DNA from: Ruminococcus sp.
Lineage (GTDB): Bacteria; Bacillota; Clostridia; Oscillospirales; Ruminococcaceae
Direction of reading: 5' to 3'
Assembly (NCBI GenBank): GCA_020860605.1
Contig: JAJBTZ010000035.1
Location: 1 to 64,000, forward strand
DNA length: 64,000 nucleotides
Below the pieces are notes generated by a model, which was not told the DNA's origin, ran no database searches, and was given only the letters and a program-made list of their open reading frames with translations. Positions within the stretch are counted from its first letter, which is position 1. Each line of letters starts with the position of its first letter. Positions 41,206-49,498 of the stretch are shown here, in pieces. The position numbers and the translations under genes were made by a program.

Positions 41206-43137
41206 TCAAAGCTTCGATTTCGTGTAATCTAAGAGACCGCCTGCAAGGATGATTTCCCTGTCACGAGCGGAAAGTTCTATTTTAAGAGTAACCGAATCGC
41301 CTGTAGTGAGATTTTTGAGAACGACGGTGTCGCCGGTTGCGACGGCTTCGCGAAGATTCTCAAGACTCAGCTTGTCGCCCTGAGAGATTTTAGAGTAGTC
41401 GGACTCGGTCTCGAAAGTAAGAGGCAGGATTCCGGCATTGATGAGATTCGCCTTGTGGATTCTCGCAAACGACTGAACGACGACGGCCTTGATGCCTAAG
41501 TAGAGAGGCGCAAGAGCAGCGTGCTCTCTTGATGAGCCCTGACCATAGTTCGAGCCACCGACGATGATGCTGGTGCCTAAACTGAGGGCGCGTGCCGGGA
41601 ATTCAGTATCGACGACCTCGAAGCAGTGCTTCGAAATCTCAGGGATATTCGACCTGAGCGGAAGAATCTTCGAGCCAGCAGGCATGATGTGGTCAGTAGT
41701 GATGTTGTCGCCGACCTTGAGGGAGCACTCGGCTTCGATGCTTTCAGGCAAAGGAGAGGTCTTCGGATATCCCTTGATATTCGGGCCACGCTTGATTTCG
41801 ACTGAAGGAGCCTCCTCGGGAGTTGCAGGGAGAGCGACCATGTTGTCGTTGATGACGAACTCCTCGGGCATCTTGAACTCAGGCATGTCGCCCAAGGTTC
41901 TCGGGTCGGTGAGGACGCCCGTCAGAGCAGAAGCAGCAGCGGTTTCAGGGGAAATGAGGTAAACCTGAGCGTCCTTGGTGCCACTACGGCCGAGGAAGTT
42001 TCTATTAAATGTTCTGAGCGAGACGCCAGCGGAATTCGGTGACTGACCCATTCCGATGCAGGGACCACAGGCGGACTCGAGGATTCGAGCGCCACAGTCG
42101 ATCATGTCGGAAAGATATTCGCCCTGCGAAAGCATGTTGAGAACCTGCTTCGAGCCGGGAGCGATCGAGAGGGAGACATCAGGATGGACAGTCTTGCCCT
42201 TTAAGATATAGGCGACCTTCATCATGTCGACAAACGAGGAGTTGGTGCAGGAGCCGATGCAGACCTGATTTATCTTCATCCCTGCAAGCTCACTTACCGG
42301 CTTGACGTTGTCGGGAGAATGAGGGCAGGCTGCCAAAGGCTCAAGAGTGCTGAGGTCTATAACGAGCTCCTCGTCGTAAACAGCGTCATCGTCAGCCTTG
42401 AGCTCGACCCAATCGGCTTCCCTGTGCTGAGCCTTCATGAATTCATAGGTTTTCTCGTCTGAGGGGAAGATGCTGGTTGTGGCGCCGAGTTCGGCTCCCA
42501 TGTTGGTGATAGTAGCGCGCTCGGGAACGCTGAGAGTCTTGACACCTTCGCCAGTGTATTCGATAATCTTGCCGACACCACCCTTGACGGTGAGGCATCT
42601 TAGTACTTCCAGAATAACGTCCTTAGCGGAAACCCATGGGCTCAGTTTGCCCTTGAGCTCGACCTTGACCATCTTCGGGTAAGTGATATAGAGCGGTCCG
42701 CCTCCCATGGCGACTGCTACGTCGAGGCCACCTGCTCCAATTGCGAGCATTCCGAGGCCTCCACAGGTGGGAGTGTGGGAGTCGGAGCCGATCAAGGTCT
42801 TCCCAGGAATTCCGAAGCGCTCGAGGTGAACCTGATGGCAGATGCCGTTGCCAGGACGGGAGAAGGAAATTCCCCTCTTCTTCGCGACGGAACCGATAAA
42901 CAGGTGGTCGTCGGCGTTCTCGAAGCCCGACTGGAGGGTGTTGTGGTCGACATAAGCGACGCTCTTCTCTGTCTTGACTGTTGGAATCTCCATCGCCTCA
43001 AGCTCGATATAGGCCATCGTGCCGGTGGCGTCCTGAGTGAGAGTCTGGTCAATTCTGATTCCGATTTCGGAACCCTTTTTAAACTCACCATCGACAAGGT
43101 GAGCCTTTAGTATTTTTTCAGCTGCGGTATAACCCAT
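41206..43137 (-). CDS. acn: Aconitate hydratase
   Basis: The protein has 643 residues, the short bacterial type related to the homoaconitase side of the family. It has the [4Fe-4S] ligands in CIGSCTNSS and CGPCIGMGQSPNS, the substrate-binding GSDSHTPTCGGLG, and the swivel-domain motifs GDNITTDHIMPAGSK and GGSNYGQGSSREHAALAP. It converts citrate to isocitrate through cis-aconitate. First gene of a two-gene operon with isocitrate dehydrogenase: together they supply 2-oxoglutarate, as in an oxidative half TCA pathway used for glutamate synthesis in Clostridia. AGGGG lies nine bases before ATG. Confidence 0.95.
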   Translation of the reverse strand: MGYTAAEKILKAHLVDGEFKKGSEIGIRIDQTLTQDATGTMAYIELEAMEIPTVKTEKSVAYVDHNTLQSGFENADDHLFIGSVAKKRGISFSRPGNGICHQVHLERFGIPGKTLIGSDSHTPTCGGLGMLAIGAGGLDVAVAMGGGPLYITYPKMVKVELKGKLSPWVSAKDVILEVLRCLTVKGGVGKIIEYTGEGVKTLSVPERATITNMGAELGATTSIFPSDEKTYEFMKAQHREADWVELKADDDAVYDEELVIDLSTLEPLAACPHSPDNVKPVSELAGMKINQVCIGSCTNSSFVDMMKVAYILKGKTVHPDVSLSIAPGSKQVLNMLSQGEYLSDMIDCGARILESACGPCIGMGQSPNSAGVSLRTFNRNFLGRSGTKDAQVYLISPETAAASALTGVLTDPRTLGDMPEFKMPEEFVINDNMVALPATPEEAPSVEIKRGPNIKGYPKTSPLPESIEAECSLKVGDNITTDHIMPAGSKILPLRSNIPEISKHCFEVVDTEFPARALSLGTSIIVGGSNYGQGSSREHAALAPLYLGIKAVVVQSFARIHKANLINAGILPLTFETESDYSKISQGDKLSLENLREAVATGDTVVLKNLTTGDSVTLKIELSARDREIILAGGLLDYTKSKL

Positions 43138-43168
43138 GCTATCGCCCCTTCATTTTAATGTTAGGTTT

Positions 43169-43197
43169 ATTTTAATACAGTAACGAGCCGGTGTCAA
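43169..43197 (-). promoter_or_regulatory. Promoter of acn-icd operon
   Basis: Read on the minus strand: TTGACA (43197-43192), 17-base spacer, TAAAAT (43174-43169). Confidence 0.6.
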
Positions 43198-43310
43198 TAC
43201 CAAACCGCCATCTTTGGATATTTTGCCGAATCGAACATCAAATATTTGCAAAAAAGGCGACATAAAGCCGCCTTTGATTGGGAAAATGAATTTTCTGAAA
43301 TGTGAATCCT

Positions 43311-43706
43311 TCATGTTGTGAAGAACGAATTGTAAAAATCCGCCACCGTTGATATACACTTGTCCTCAGGATAGTGCTTGATATTGCCTGTTACCAACGT
43401 AGCGTTGCAGAACTTCGCCACTTCATAAAACTTGCGATCCGACTCGTCAGTGAACTTCACATTTGGCAATGGCTTCGCTATAACTGAGATTCCAGAAAGC
43501 GTCAGCTCCTCGAGCAGCCAGTCGACCTGCCACTTGTCAAAGCCAAACTTCGGCCTCGACAGAACCGAACGATACTCCTCTAAAAGCCGATAGTCATAGC
43601 ACATCTTGAAACGTCCTGCCAGAGTTGCGGAAACTATTGCCGAAGGCTTGCTTCCCTGCGACCAGAGAGCCGAAACAAGGACGTTAGTATCAAGTACAAC
43701 AAACAC
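43311..43706 (-). CDS. PIN-domain toxin (putative ribonuclease)
   Basis: The protein has 131 residues with the PIN fold: VLDTNVLVSAL at the start (first catalytic Asp), an acidic residue in LLEEYRSVLSR, and DESDRKFYEVAKFCNATLVT with the later Asp pair. PIN toxins of type II systems cut RNA in a metal-dependent way. Start is GTG 43706, four bases after the antitoxin stop, with GGGGAG about nine bases upstream. The upstream Phd-type partner makes a toxin-antitoxin pair likely. The three to four acidic residues needed are present, so it should be active. Confidence 0.85.
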   Translation of the reverse strand: MFVVLDTNVLVSALWSQGSKPSAIVSATLAGRFKMCYDYRLLEEYRSVLSRPKFGFDKWQVDWLLEELTLSGISVIAKPLPNVKFTDESDRKFYEVAKFCNATLVTGNIKHYPEDKCISTVADFYNSFFTT

Positions 43707-43710
43707 TTCC

Positions 43711-43986
43711 CTATTCTCCCCTTCTTGCAGCCTGAATTTCAGCCTCTATTTCCTCATCAGACATATATCCGGCAGCTGCTGCCTGAGATCGCATACTGTT
43801 GAACGCAATCATGGCTTTTGCCTGGCGGACAGCCTGAAGCATTAAATCGAGATTATCTCCAGAAACGTCCATCATCAATGCAGCTGGCTTGCCGTTATTA
43901 GTGATGACAACTTCGTTGCCATGGGCAAGATTATCCCACATGCTCTTCGATTCGGTCCTCAGATCTCTTACAGAATAGAAATTCAT
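43711..43986 (-). CDS. Phd/YefM-family antitoxin
   Basis: The protein has 91 residues. The N-terminus MNFYSVRDLRTESKSMWDNL followed by EVVITNNGKPAALMM is the typical Phd/YefM DNA-binding and dimer domain; the C-terminal part (SDEEIEAEIQAARRGE) is a toxin-binding helix. It should neutralise the PIN toxin and repress the shared promoter at 44019-44047. AAGGAGG lies eight bases before ATG. Confidence 0.88.
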   Translation of the reverse strand: MNFYSVRDLRTESKSMWDNLAHGNEVVITNNGKPAALMMDVSGDNLDLMLQAVRQAKAMIAFNSMRSQAAAAGYMSDEEIEAEIQAARRGE

Positions 43987-44018
43987 CTACAGCACCTCCT
44001 TGGTGTTCTTTCAATATC

Positions 44019-44047
44019 AGTATACACCATCGTGTCCATTTTGTCAA
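44019..44047 (-). promoter_or_regulatory. Promoter of toxin-antitoxin operon
   Basis: Read on the minus strand: TTGACA (44047-44042), 17-base spacer, TATACT (44024-44019). A CAAACATGTTG near-palindrome overlaps the -35 box and is a candidate operator for the antitoxin. Confidence 0.75.
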
Positions 44048-44067
44048 CATGTTTGTGACACAAAATA

Positions 44068-44095
44068 TAAAGCCGAGCAGAAGCTCGGCTTTGTT
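44068..44095 (-). terminator. Terminator of YitT/acyltransferase operon
   Basis: Read on the minus strand: stem AAGCCGAGC / GCTCGGCTT, four-base loop, followed by TATATTTTG. It lies a few bases after the stop at 44101. Confidence 0.8.
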
Positions 44096-44100
44096 TCTGG

Positions 44101-45006
44101 TTATTCATCAACAGCCTCTGGCACCTTGCGTCTTGACTTGAAATACCCCACCGTTCCCGACACGGTTGACATGGTGGCGAAAGAGCCGGGGTATTTTTCG
44201 ATTATATTCTTGAGGGAGACCATCTGGTCCTTGTTGACTACGCAGATGAGGACGCTGCGGCCTTCGTGGGTGTAGCCTCCTCTGCCTTCGACGATTGTGG
44301 CGGAGTGGCCGAGCTTCGTGATTATTTCCTCGGAAATTTCCTTCGGGGAGTTGGTGATGATCTCAAATCTTATCGCCTCACGGTTGCCCTTGAGGATTCG
44401 GTCGCTCAAGGTGCTCGAGAAGTAGCTATAGACGATGCAGAGGAGCACGGGCTCGATCTTATAATCATAGACGAAGTAGGAGGAGATCGCGACGACGGTG
44501 TTCAGGGCAAACATTACCCATGCAAGATTATAGGAAGGATGCTTCTTATGGATGATGACAGCGATGAGGTCGGTTCCTCCTGAGCAGCAGTTCGACATCA
44601 TCGCGTACCCTAAGATTCCGCCGTTTAAGATTCCCGAAACGACTGGGCCTAAGATGGTGCTCGTGCCTGTGTCGGTCTGGTAAACAAATCTTGAAAGGTC
44701 GACATAAGACGACTGCAGGACGATCAGCATTACCGAGAAAGTAGATATGTAGACAAGAGTCCGAACGGCGAACTGCTTGTCGACATAGAAGAATACTATT
44801 ATTATAAGCGGGATGTTGATGAGGAGTGAAAGATATCCTACGTTGATGCCCAGAACGTACTGGATCATGGTTGCAATACCGTTGACTCCCGACGGTGCGA
44901 AGCTGTTCGGGAAGATAAACAGGACATAGACCAATGCACAGGCGCTTGCCAACAAGGCTATAAAGACGTAGCTCCAGATTTTTCTCAAAACTGTGACGAA
45001 TGACAT
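44101..45006 (-). CDS. YitT-family membrane protein
   Basis: The protein has 301 residues: five or six membrane helices in the first 200 residues, with the family block GILNGGILGYAMMSNCCSGG, then a cytoplasmic DUF2179 domain (about 215-290: FEIITNSPKEISEEIITKLG, GGYTHEGRSVLICVV). This is the layout of YitT/YpjC/YqfU proteins, common in Firmicutes and of uncertain function. It starts 16 bases after an acyltransferase gene, so the two share a promoter and perhaps a membrane-lipid role. Confidence 0.88.
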   Translation of the reverse strand: MSFVTVLRKIWSYVFIALLASACALVYVLFIFPNSFAPSGVNGIATMIQYVLGINVGYLSLLINIPLIIIVFFYVDKQFAVRTLVYISTFSVMLIVLQSSYVDLSRFVYQTDTGTSTILGPVVSGILNGGILGYAMMSNCCSGGTDLIAVIIHKKHPSYNLAWVMFALNTVVAISSYFVYDYKIEPVLLCIVYSYFSSTLSDRILKGNREAIRFEIITNSPKEISEEIITKLGHSATIVEGRGGYTHEGRSVLICVVNKDQMVSLKNIIEKYPGSFATMSTVSGTVGYFKSRRKVPEAVDE

Positions 45007-45021
45007 TTTAATCTGCCTTTC

Positions 45022-46194
45022 TTATTTGCCGACTGTGTCGATAATATTTACGTATTTGACGATCCTGCGTTTGTCAGGAGGGATCAAATAGAATAGACGT
45101 TTATTGTAATAGAGATTGAACCAGCCCATCGGGGTGTAGGGTGCACCGCCGATGTCGGGTGTCTTCTTGTGGAGCTCGACCGGCTCGCCATAGACGGTGC
45201 CGACGAGGTCAAGATTCTCGCGATCGACCCTCAGGTGGGACTCGCCTGCCTCAAGATTCATGTGGCCATGCTTGTTTACGGCACCAATTTTGATGTCGTC
45301 CTCCATGACGATGCCGGGCTCGAGCTGGCTCCTTTGGAGATAGTACCACTCGTTGACCGTGTGGACGATGTCGTTATCAAATCTATAGTCGTCCGAAAGA
45401 GTGGTTCTGAAGCCACATGCTTCGCAGTGGATTTCGTTGCCAGAGGCTTTCAAGTGGAACTCTTCGCCACAGCTGGGGCACTTATATAAGATACTGTCGA
45501 GGCCTTCGGCGGTTTTACTGGTTTTATAGCGGTGGCCCGCCATCGCCTGCTCGTCATCGTGCCAGATGGCAGCGTCGATTCTTTCGGAGAGCTCAGCCAC
45601 TGAGAGACTTGTGACCTCTTCGGCGGTGAAGAGTCTGGCGGTTTCGACCTTGATGTCGCCCTTGCGGTATTTTTTGCCCCACTTTGGGAAGACAAGTGCC
45701 GAGCCGTTGCCGGCAATCGTGTAGACTGGGATTCCGAGCTTCTTCACGAGCTCAGGCGTGCCCTTCGTGACTTTCTGAGAGTGTGCCACACCGTTCAGCC
45801 TGCCTTCGGGGAAGAGAACGATTATGTTGCCCTCGTTCTTGGCTCGAAGTACTCCTCGAATAGTGCCGGTGTCGGGGCAGAACATCTTCTTTGTGACGGT
45901 GTGGCCGAACATGCGGATTATCTCTCCGATCCCTGGGGAGAACATGAAATGCTCGCTCAGTACGAAAGTAGGTCGGTGAGGAAGAAGCGTCAGGCCAACG
46001 ATTATGTGGTCTTTAAGCGAAATATGTGGCGCCAATATCAGTGCCGGGCCCTCGATGCCCTTGATGCCTGAGCGGTCGATGGTCATGTGGATGCCCTTCA
46101 GTTTGAAGATGAGGGCGGAAATGTACAGATATATATGGTATATAATGGGAGTTGGTCTTCCCTGCTTCTTAGAATTATTTTTTCCAGACGGCAT
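45022..46194 (-). CDS. PlsC-like acyltransferase with C-terminal zinc-ribbon domain
   Basis: The protein has 390 residues. The first half is a lysophospholipid acyltransferase domain with the HX4D motif APHISLKDH and the acceptor motif LFPEGRLNG, as in 1-acylglycerol-3-phosphate acyltransferases. The second half (about 225-385) is an added domain that starts with a zinc ribbon (YKCPSCGEEF...CEACGFRT) and continues with beta strands I cannot name. Plain PlsC proteins are about 240 residues, so the extra 150 are unusual. It probably acts at the membrane face on lysophosphatidic acid or a related acceptor. The start is not certain; no strong ribosome binding site precedes ATG 46194. Confidence 0.82.
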   Translation of the reverse strand: MPSGKNNSKKQGRPTPIIYHIYLYISALIFKLKGIHMTIDRSGIKGIEGPALILAPHISLKDHIIVGLTLLPHRPTFVLSEHFMFSPGIGEIIRMFGHTVTKKMFCPDTGTIRGVLRAKNEGNIIVLFPEGRLNGVAHSQKVTKGTPELVKKLGIPVYTIAGNGSALVFPKWGKKYRKGDIKVETARLFTAEEVTSLSVAELSERIDAAIWHDDEQAMAGHRYKTSKTAEGLDSILYKCPSCGEEFHLKASGNEIHCEACGFRTTLSDDYRFDNDIVHTVNEWYYLQRSQLEPGIVMEDDIKIGAVNKHGHMNLEAGESHLRVDRENLDLVGTVYGEPVELHKKTPDIGGAPYTPMGWFNLYYNKRLFYLIPPDKRRIVKYVNIIDTVGK

Positions 46195-46267
46195 TTTTAT
46201 TTTTCCACCACCAACAATTGTCTTTCGGTGAAAGACACTTATATATTAAATGTCCTTCCAGTAAACT

Positions 46268-46296
46268 ATTGTAGCATATAATAATCAAAATAGCAA
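46268..46296 (-). promoter_or_regulatory. Promoter of acyltransferase/YitT operon
   Basis: Read on the minus strand: TTGCTA (46296-46291), 17-base spacer, TACAAT (46273-46268). Confidence 0.65.
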
Positions 46297-46341
46297 CAGG
46301 ATTTTGCACGCTTTTTGGTAAAATTTAAAACGGTTCTGAAC

Positions 46342-46370
46342 TTGACACTTTGGACTTAACATGATATAAT
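46342..46370 (+). promoter_or_regulatory. Promoter of glutamate synthase operon
   Basis: TTGACA (46342-46347), 17-base spacer, TATAAT (46365-46370): full consensus. About 90 bases of leader with an attenuator follow. Confidence 0.85.
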
Positions 46371-46383
46371 TTTTCGTAATGAG

Positions 46384-46441
46384 CAAAGGCGTTCATAGAG
46401 GGGATAGTCTGCCCTTTTTGAGGTAACGCCTTTGTTTTTTT
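46384..46441 (+). terminator. Leader attenuator of glutamate synthase operon
   Basis: Outer stem CAAAGGCGTT (46384-46393) / AACGCCTTTG (46425-46434), inner stem AGAGGG / CCCTTT, loop around GATAGTCTG, then seven T. It lies between the promoter and the first gene, so most transcripts should stop here unless an antiterminator acts. An ANTAR protein encoded in the same operon is the natural candidate. Confidence 0.8.
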
Positions 46442-46462
46442 CTTATGAAAGGAAGAGAAGTC

Positions 46463-47554
46463 ATGAAGTTGGAAGGTCAGGTACGCATACCTTCGGGCTG
46501 TGCAATATCCGCCGTTATCTCGCGAGACGGCAGAAAGATGAGCGGTGACGCCATTATCAAGAGCATGATACCGATGCACGACCGCTCAAACGGTTTAGGA
46601 GGCGGATTCGCAGCATACGGTATTTATCCGGAATATAAGGAATTCTACGCTTTGCACATTTTCTACAACGACAATAACGTCAGGATGGAATGCGAGAATC
46701 TCTTAAAAGACGGGTTCGAGATTATCAAATCGGAGAGCATCCCCATAAGAAAGACTCCGAAAATCACCGATGTTCCGCTTATCTGGAGATACTTCGTGGC
46801 TCCGATGTCGTCGGTATTATCAAGACTCCATGTTGACGAGAAAGAATATGTTGCCGAAACGGTCATGAAGATCAATTCCCAGATTAACGGTGCCTACGTC
46901 TTCTCGTCAGGCAAGAATATGGGAGTTTTCAAGGCGGTTGGATACCCTGAGGATGTCGGTTATTTCTATAGATTGGATGAATACGAGGGCTACTGCTGGA
47001 CAGCTCACGGAAGATATCCTACTAACACCCCTGGCTGGTGGGGAGGCGCTCACCCGTTTGCTCTACTCGATTACACTATCGTCCACAACGGCGAGATTTC
47101 CTCTTACGATGCAAACCGTCGATATATCGAGATGTACGGCTACAAGTGCACTCTTCAGACTGATACCGAGGTTATAACATATATTGCGGATTATCTCTTA
47201 AGAAGGCAGGGCTTAACACTTGAGGAGACCGCTTCCGTCATCGCAGCTCCCTTCTGGTCGACTATCGAATCGAAGCCTGAGGAAGAGAGAAAGAAGCTGA
47301 GCTATCTTAGAACCGTTTACTCAAGCTTACTCGTCACTGGTCCCTTCTCGATAGTTCTCGGCTTCGAAGGCGGACTGATGGCGCTTAATGACAGATTAAA
47401 ACTCCGCTCGATGGTCACGGCTGAGAAGGACGACCTGGTCTTCGTTGCGAGCGAGGAATCGGCGATAAGGGCGATTTGCCCGGATGCTACGAATGTGTAT
47501 GCACCCGCTGGCGGAGAGCCGGTTATTGTAAAAGTTAAGGAGGGGAAATACTGA
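46463..47554 (+). CDS. Glutamate synthase, class II amidotransferase subunit
   Basis: The protein has 363 residues from ATG 46463 (AAGGAAGAG seven bases upstream; ATG 46445 has no site). It is the separate glutaminase domain of an archaeal-type split GltB: Cys at residue 13 in SGCAISAVISRDG, TAHGRYPTNTPGWWGGAHPF, HNGEISSYDANRRY and QTDTEVITYIADYL are class II (Ntn) amidotransferase blocks. It should release ammonia from glutamine for the synthase subunit made by the next gene. The stop overlaps the next start by one base (ATGA). Because the Cys is internal, a short propeptide must be removed or the Cys is not N-terminal; this is odd for the class but usual in this subfamily as far as I can judge. 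Confidence 0.88.
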   Translation: MKLEGQVRIPSGCAISAVISRDGRKMSGDAIIKSMIPMHDRSNGLGGGFAAYGIYPEYKEFYALHIFYNDNNVRMECENLLKDGFEIIKSESIPIRKTPKITDVPLIWRYFVAPMSSVLSRLHVDEKEYVAETVMKINSQINGAYVFSSGKNMGVFKAVGYPEDVGYFYRLDEYEGYCWTAHGRYPTNTPGWWGGAHPFALLDYTIVHNGEISSYDANRRYIEMYGYKCTLQTDTEVITYIADYLLRRQGLTLEETASVIAAPFWSTIESKPEEERKKLSYLRTVYSSLLVTGPFSIVLGFEGGLMALNDRLKLRSMVTAEKDDLVFVASEESAIRAICPDATNVYAPAGGEPVIVKVKEGKY

Positions 47555-49059
47555 TGGCTATAAATTATGTAAACCCCGAATTTGAGGTAATAAGAAACCC
47601 CAATCGCTGCATAGCGTGCAGGGTCTGCGAGCGCCAGTGCTCAAACGGCGTCCACAGCTTTGACCCCGAAACGGGTACGATGATGGCAGATGAGACAAAG
47701 TGTGTCGACTGCCAGAGATGTGTGGCGCTTTGTCCTACAAGAGCGCTCAAGATTGTCAAGAACGAATGCCAGCTCCGTGAAAACGCCAACTGGCAGCAGG
47801 ACACTATTTATGAAATCTACAAGCAGGCAGGAAGCGGAGGGGTCCTCCTCTCGTCAATGGGCAACCCAAAGCCTCTGCCAGTTTACTGGGATAAGATTCT
47901 TATCAACGCTTCACAGGTCACAAATCCTCCTATCGACCCGTTAAGAGAGCCGATGGAGACGAAGGTCTTCTTAGGAAAGAAGCCCACGAAGCCTGAGAGA
48001 AACCCTGATGGAAGCCTGAAGACAGACTTAGCTCCGCAGCTTGAGCTCACAATGCCGGTCATGTTCTCGGCGATGAGCTATGGCTCGATCAGCTACAACG
48101 CTCACGAGAGCCTTGCAAGGGCTGCTGAGGCCTTGGGAATCTACTACAACACCGGCGAAGGCGGACTCCACGAGGACTTCTACAAGTACGGTGCCAACAC
48201 CATCGTTCAGGTTGCATCTGGACGCTTCGGAGTTCACGAGGATTACCTCAGCGCTGGCGCTGCAATCGAGATTAAGATGGGTCAGGGCGCTAAGCCCGGT
48301 ATCGGTGGACACTTGCCTGGCAAGAAGATTGTCGGAGACGTTTCGAGGACGAGAATGATCCCAGAAGGCTCAGACGCCATCTCCCCTGCTCCTCACCACG
48401 ATATTTACTCTATCGAGGATTTGAGGCAGCTGGTCTACTCCCTCAAGGAGGCGACACAGTATACTAAGCCAGTTATTGTAAAAGTAGCGGCTGTACATAA
48501 TATCGCAGCTATCGCGAGCGGTATTGCAAGAAGTGGTGCCGACATAATCGCGATTGACGGCTTCAGAGGAGGAACCGGCGCTGCTCCGACAAGAATCAGA
48601 GACAACGTTGGTATTCCGATTGAGCTGGCGCTGGCTTCGGTTGACCAGAGGCTTCGCGATGAAGGCATCAGAAACAACGTCTCCCTCGTTGTCGGCGGTA
48701 GTATCCGTTCGGCTTCGGACGTTGTAAAGGCTGTGGCCCTCGGTGCTGATGCCTGCTATGTTGCGACTGCTGCACTTCTGGCGCTTGGATGCCACTTGTG
48801 CCGTACCTGCCACACTGGCAACTGCAACTGGGGAATTGCAACCCAGAAGCCGGAGCTCGTCAAGAGGCTCAACCCGGATATCGGCTCACAGAGGCTCATA
48901 AATCTCATGACCGCTTGGCGCCACGAGATCATGGAGCTCATGGGCGGTATGGGTATAAACTCGATTGAAGCGCTTCGAGGCAACAGAATGATGCTCAGAG
49001 GAATGGGTCTTAACGAAAAAGAGTTAGAGATACTTGGTATCTCTCATGCGGGAGAGTGA
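47554..49059 (+). CDS. Glutamate synthase, FMN/Fe-S synthase subunit
   Basis: The protein has 501 residues. An N-terminal ferredoxin-like part has two 4Fe-4S sets (CIACRVCERQC and CVDCQRCVALC), followed by the FMN-binding (beta/alpha)8 synthase domain: SAMSYGSISYNAHESLARAA, GEGGLHEDFY, KMGQGAKPGIGGHLPGKKI, DGFRGGTGAAPTRIRD and the 3Fe-4S region CHLCRTCHTGNCNWGIATQ. It condenses ammonia with 2-oxoglutarate and reduces the imine to glutamate. This corresponds to the central domain of large GltB in a stand-alone form. One-base overlap with the previous gene. Confidence 0.92.
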   Translation: MAINYVNPEFEVIRNPNRCIACRVCERQCSNGVHSFDPETGTMMADETKCVDCQRCVALCPTRALKIVKNECQLRENANWQQDTIYEIYKQAGSGGVLLSSMGNPKPLPVYWDKILINASQVTNPPIDPLREPMETKVFLGKKPTKPERNPDGSLKTDLAPQLELTMPVMFSAMSYGSISYNAHESLARAAEALGIYYNTGEGGLHEDFYKYGANTIVQVASGRFGVHEDYLSAGAAIEIKMGQGAKPGIGGHLPGKKIVGDVSRTRMIPEGSDAISPAPHHDIYSIEDLRQLVYSLKEATQYTKPVIVKVAAVHNIAAIASGIARSGADIIAIDGFRGGTGAAPTRIRDNVGIPIELALASVDQRLRDEGIRNNVSLVVGGSIRSASDVVKAVALGADACYVATAALLALGCHLCRTCHTGNCNWGIATQKPELVKRLNPDIGSQRLINLMTAWRHEIMELMGGMGINSIEALRGNRMMLRGMGLNEKELEILGISHAGE

Positions 49060-49064
49060 CGGAT

Positions 49065-49493
49065 ATGAAAAGAGTTTATGTTAATGAAAAATGGTGCCTT
49101 GGGTGCCATCTCTGCGAGTATAACTGCGCTTTTGCAAACTCAGGGCTCACCAATATGGCGAAGCTGAAGGGTCAGAAGATTTACCCGAGAATAAGGGTTG
49201 AAGGCGACGACAAGATCACATTCGCAATCTCCTGCCGTCACTGCGAGGACCCCATCTGCATCAAGAGCTGCATTTCTGGAGCACTTTCAAAGACTCCTGA
49301 CGGAATGGTCGAGATCGACAAAAACCGCTGTGTCGGGTGCCTCACCTGTGTCCTCGTCTGCCCGTATGGCGCTGTCATTCAGGATGGCGACGGTGCGGTT
49401 CAGAAGTGTGAGCTTTGCTTAAAGAACTCTTCGGGCGCGCCTGCATGTGTTGCTGGCTGCCCGAACGGCGCTATAGTTTACGAAGAGAGGTGA
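49065..49493 (+). CDS. 4Fe-4S ferredoxin-type electron-transfer subunit
   Basis: The protein has 142 residues from ATG 49065 (GGGAGAG nine bases upstream). It holds four [4Fe-4S] motifs: CLGCHLCEYNC, CRHCEDPICIKSC, CVGCLTCVLVC and CELCLKNSSGAPACVAGC, the pattern of HycB/CooF/DmsB-like subunits. In this operon it probably passes electrons from the FAD subunit (next gene) to the synthase subunit. Six bases separate it from the preceding stop. Confidence 0.88.
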   Translation: MKRVYVNEKWCLGCHLCEYNCAFANSGLTNMAKLKGQKIYPRIRVEGDDKITFAISCRHCEDPICIKSCISGALSKTPDGMVEIDKNRCVGCLTCVLVCPYGAVIQDGDGAVQKCELCLKNSSGAPACVAGCPNGAIVYEER

Positions 49494-49498
49494 GCGAA

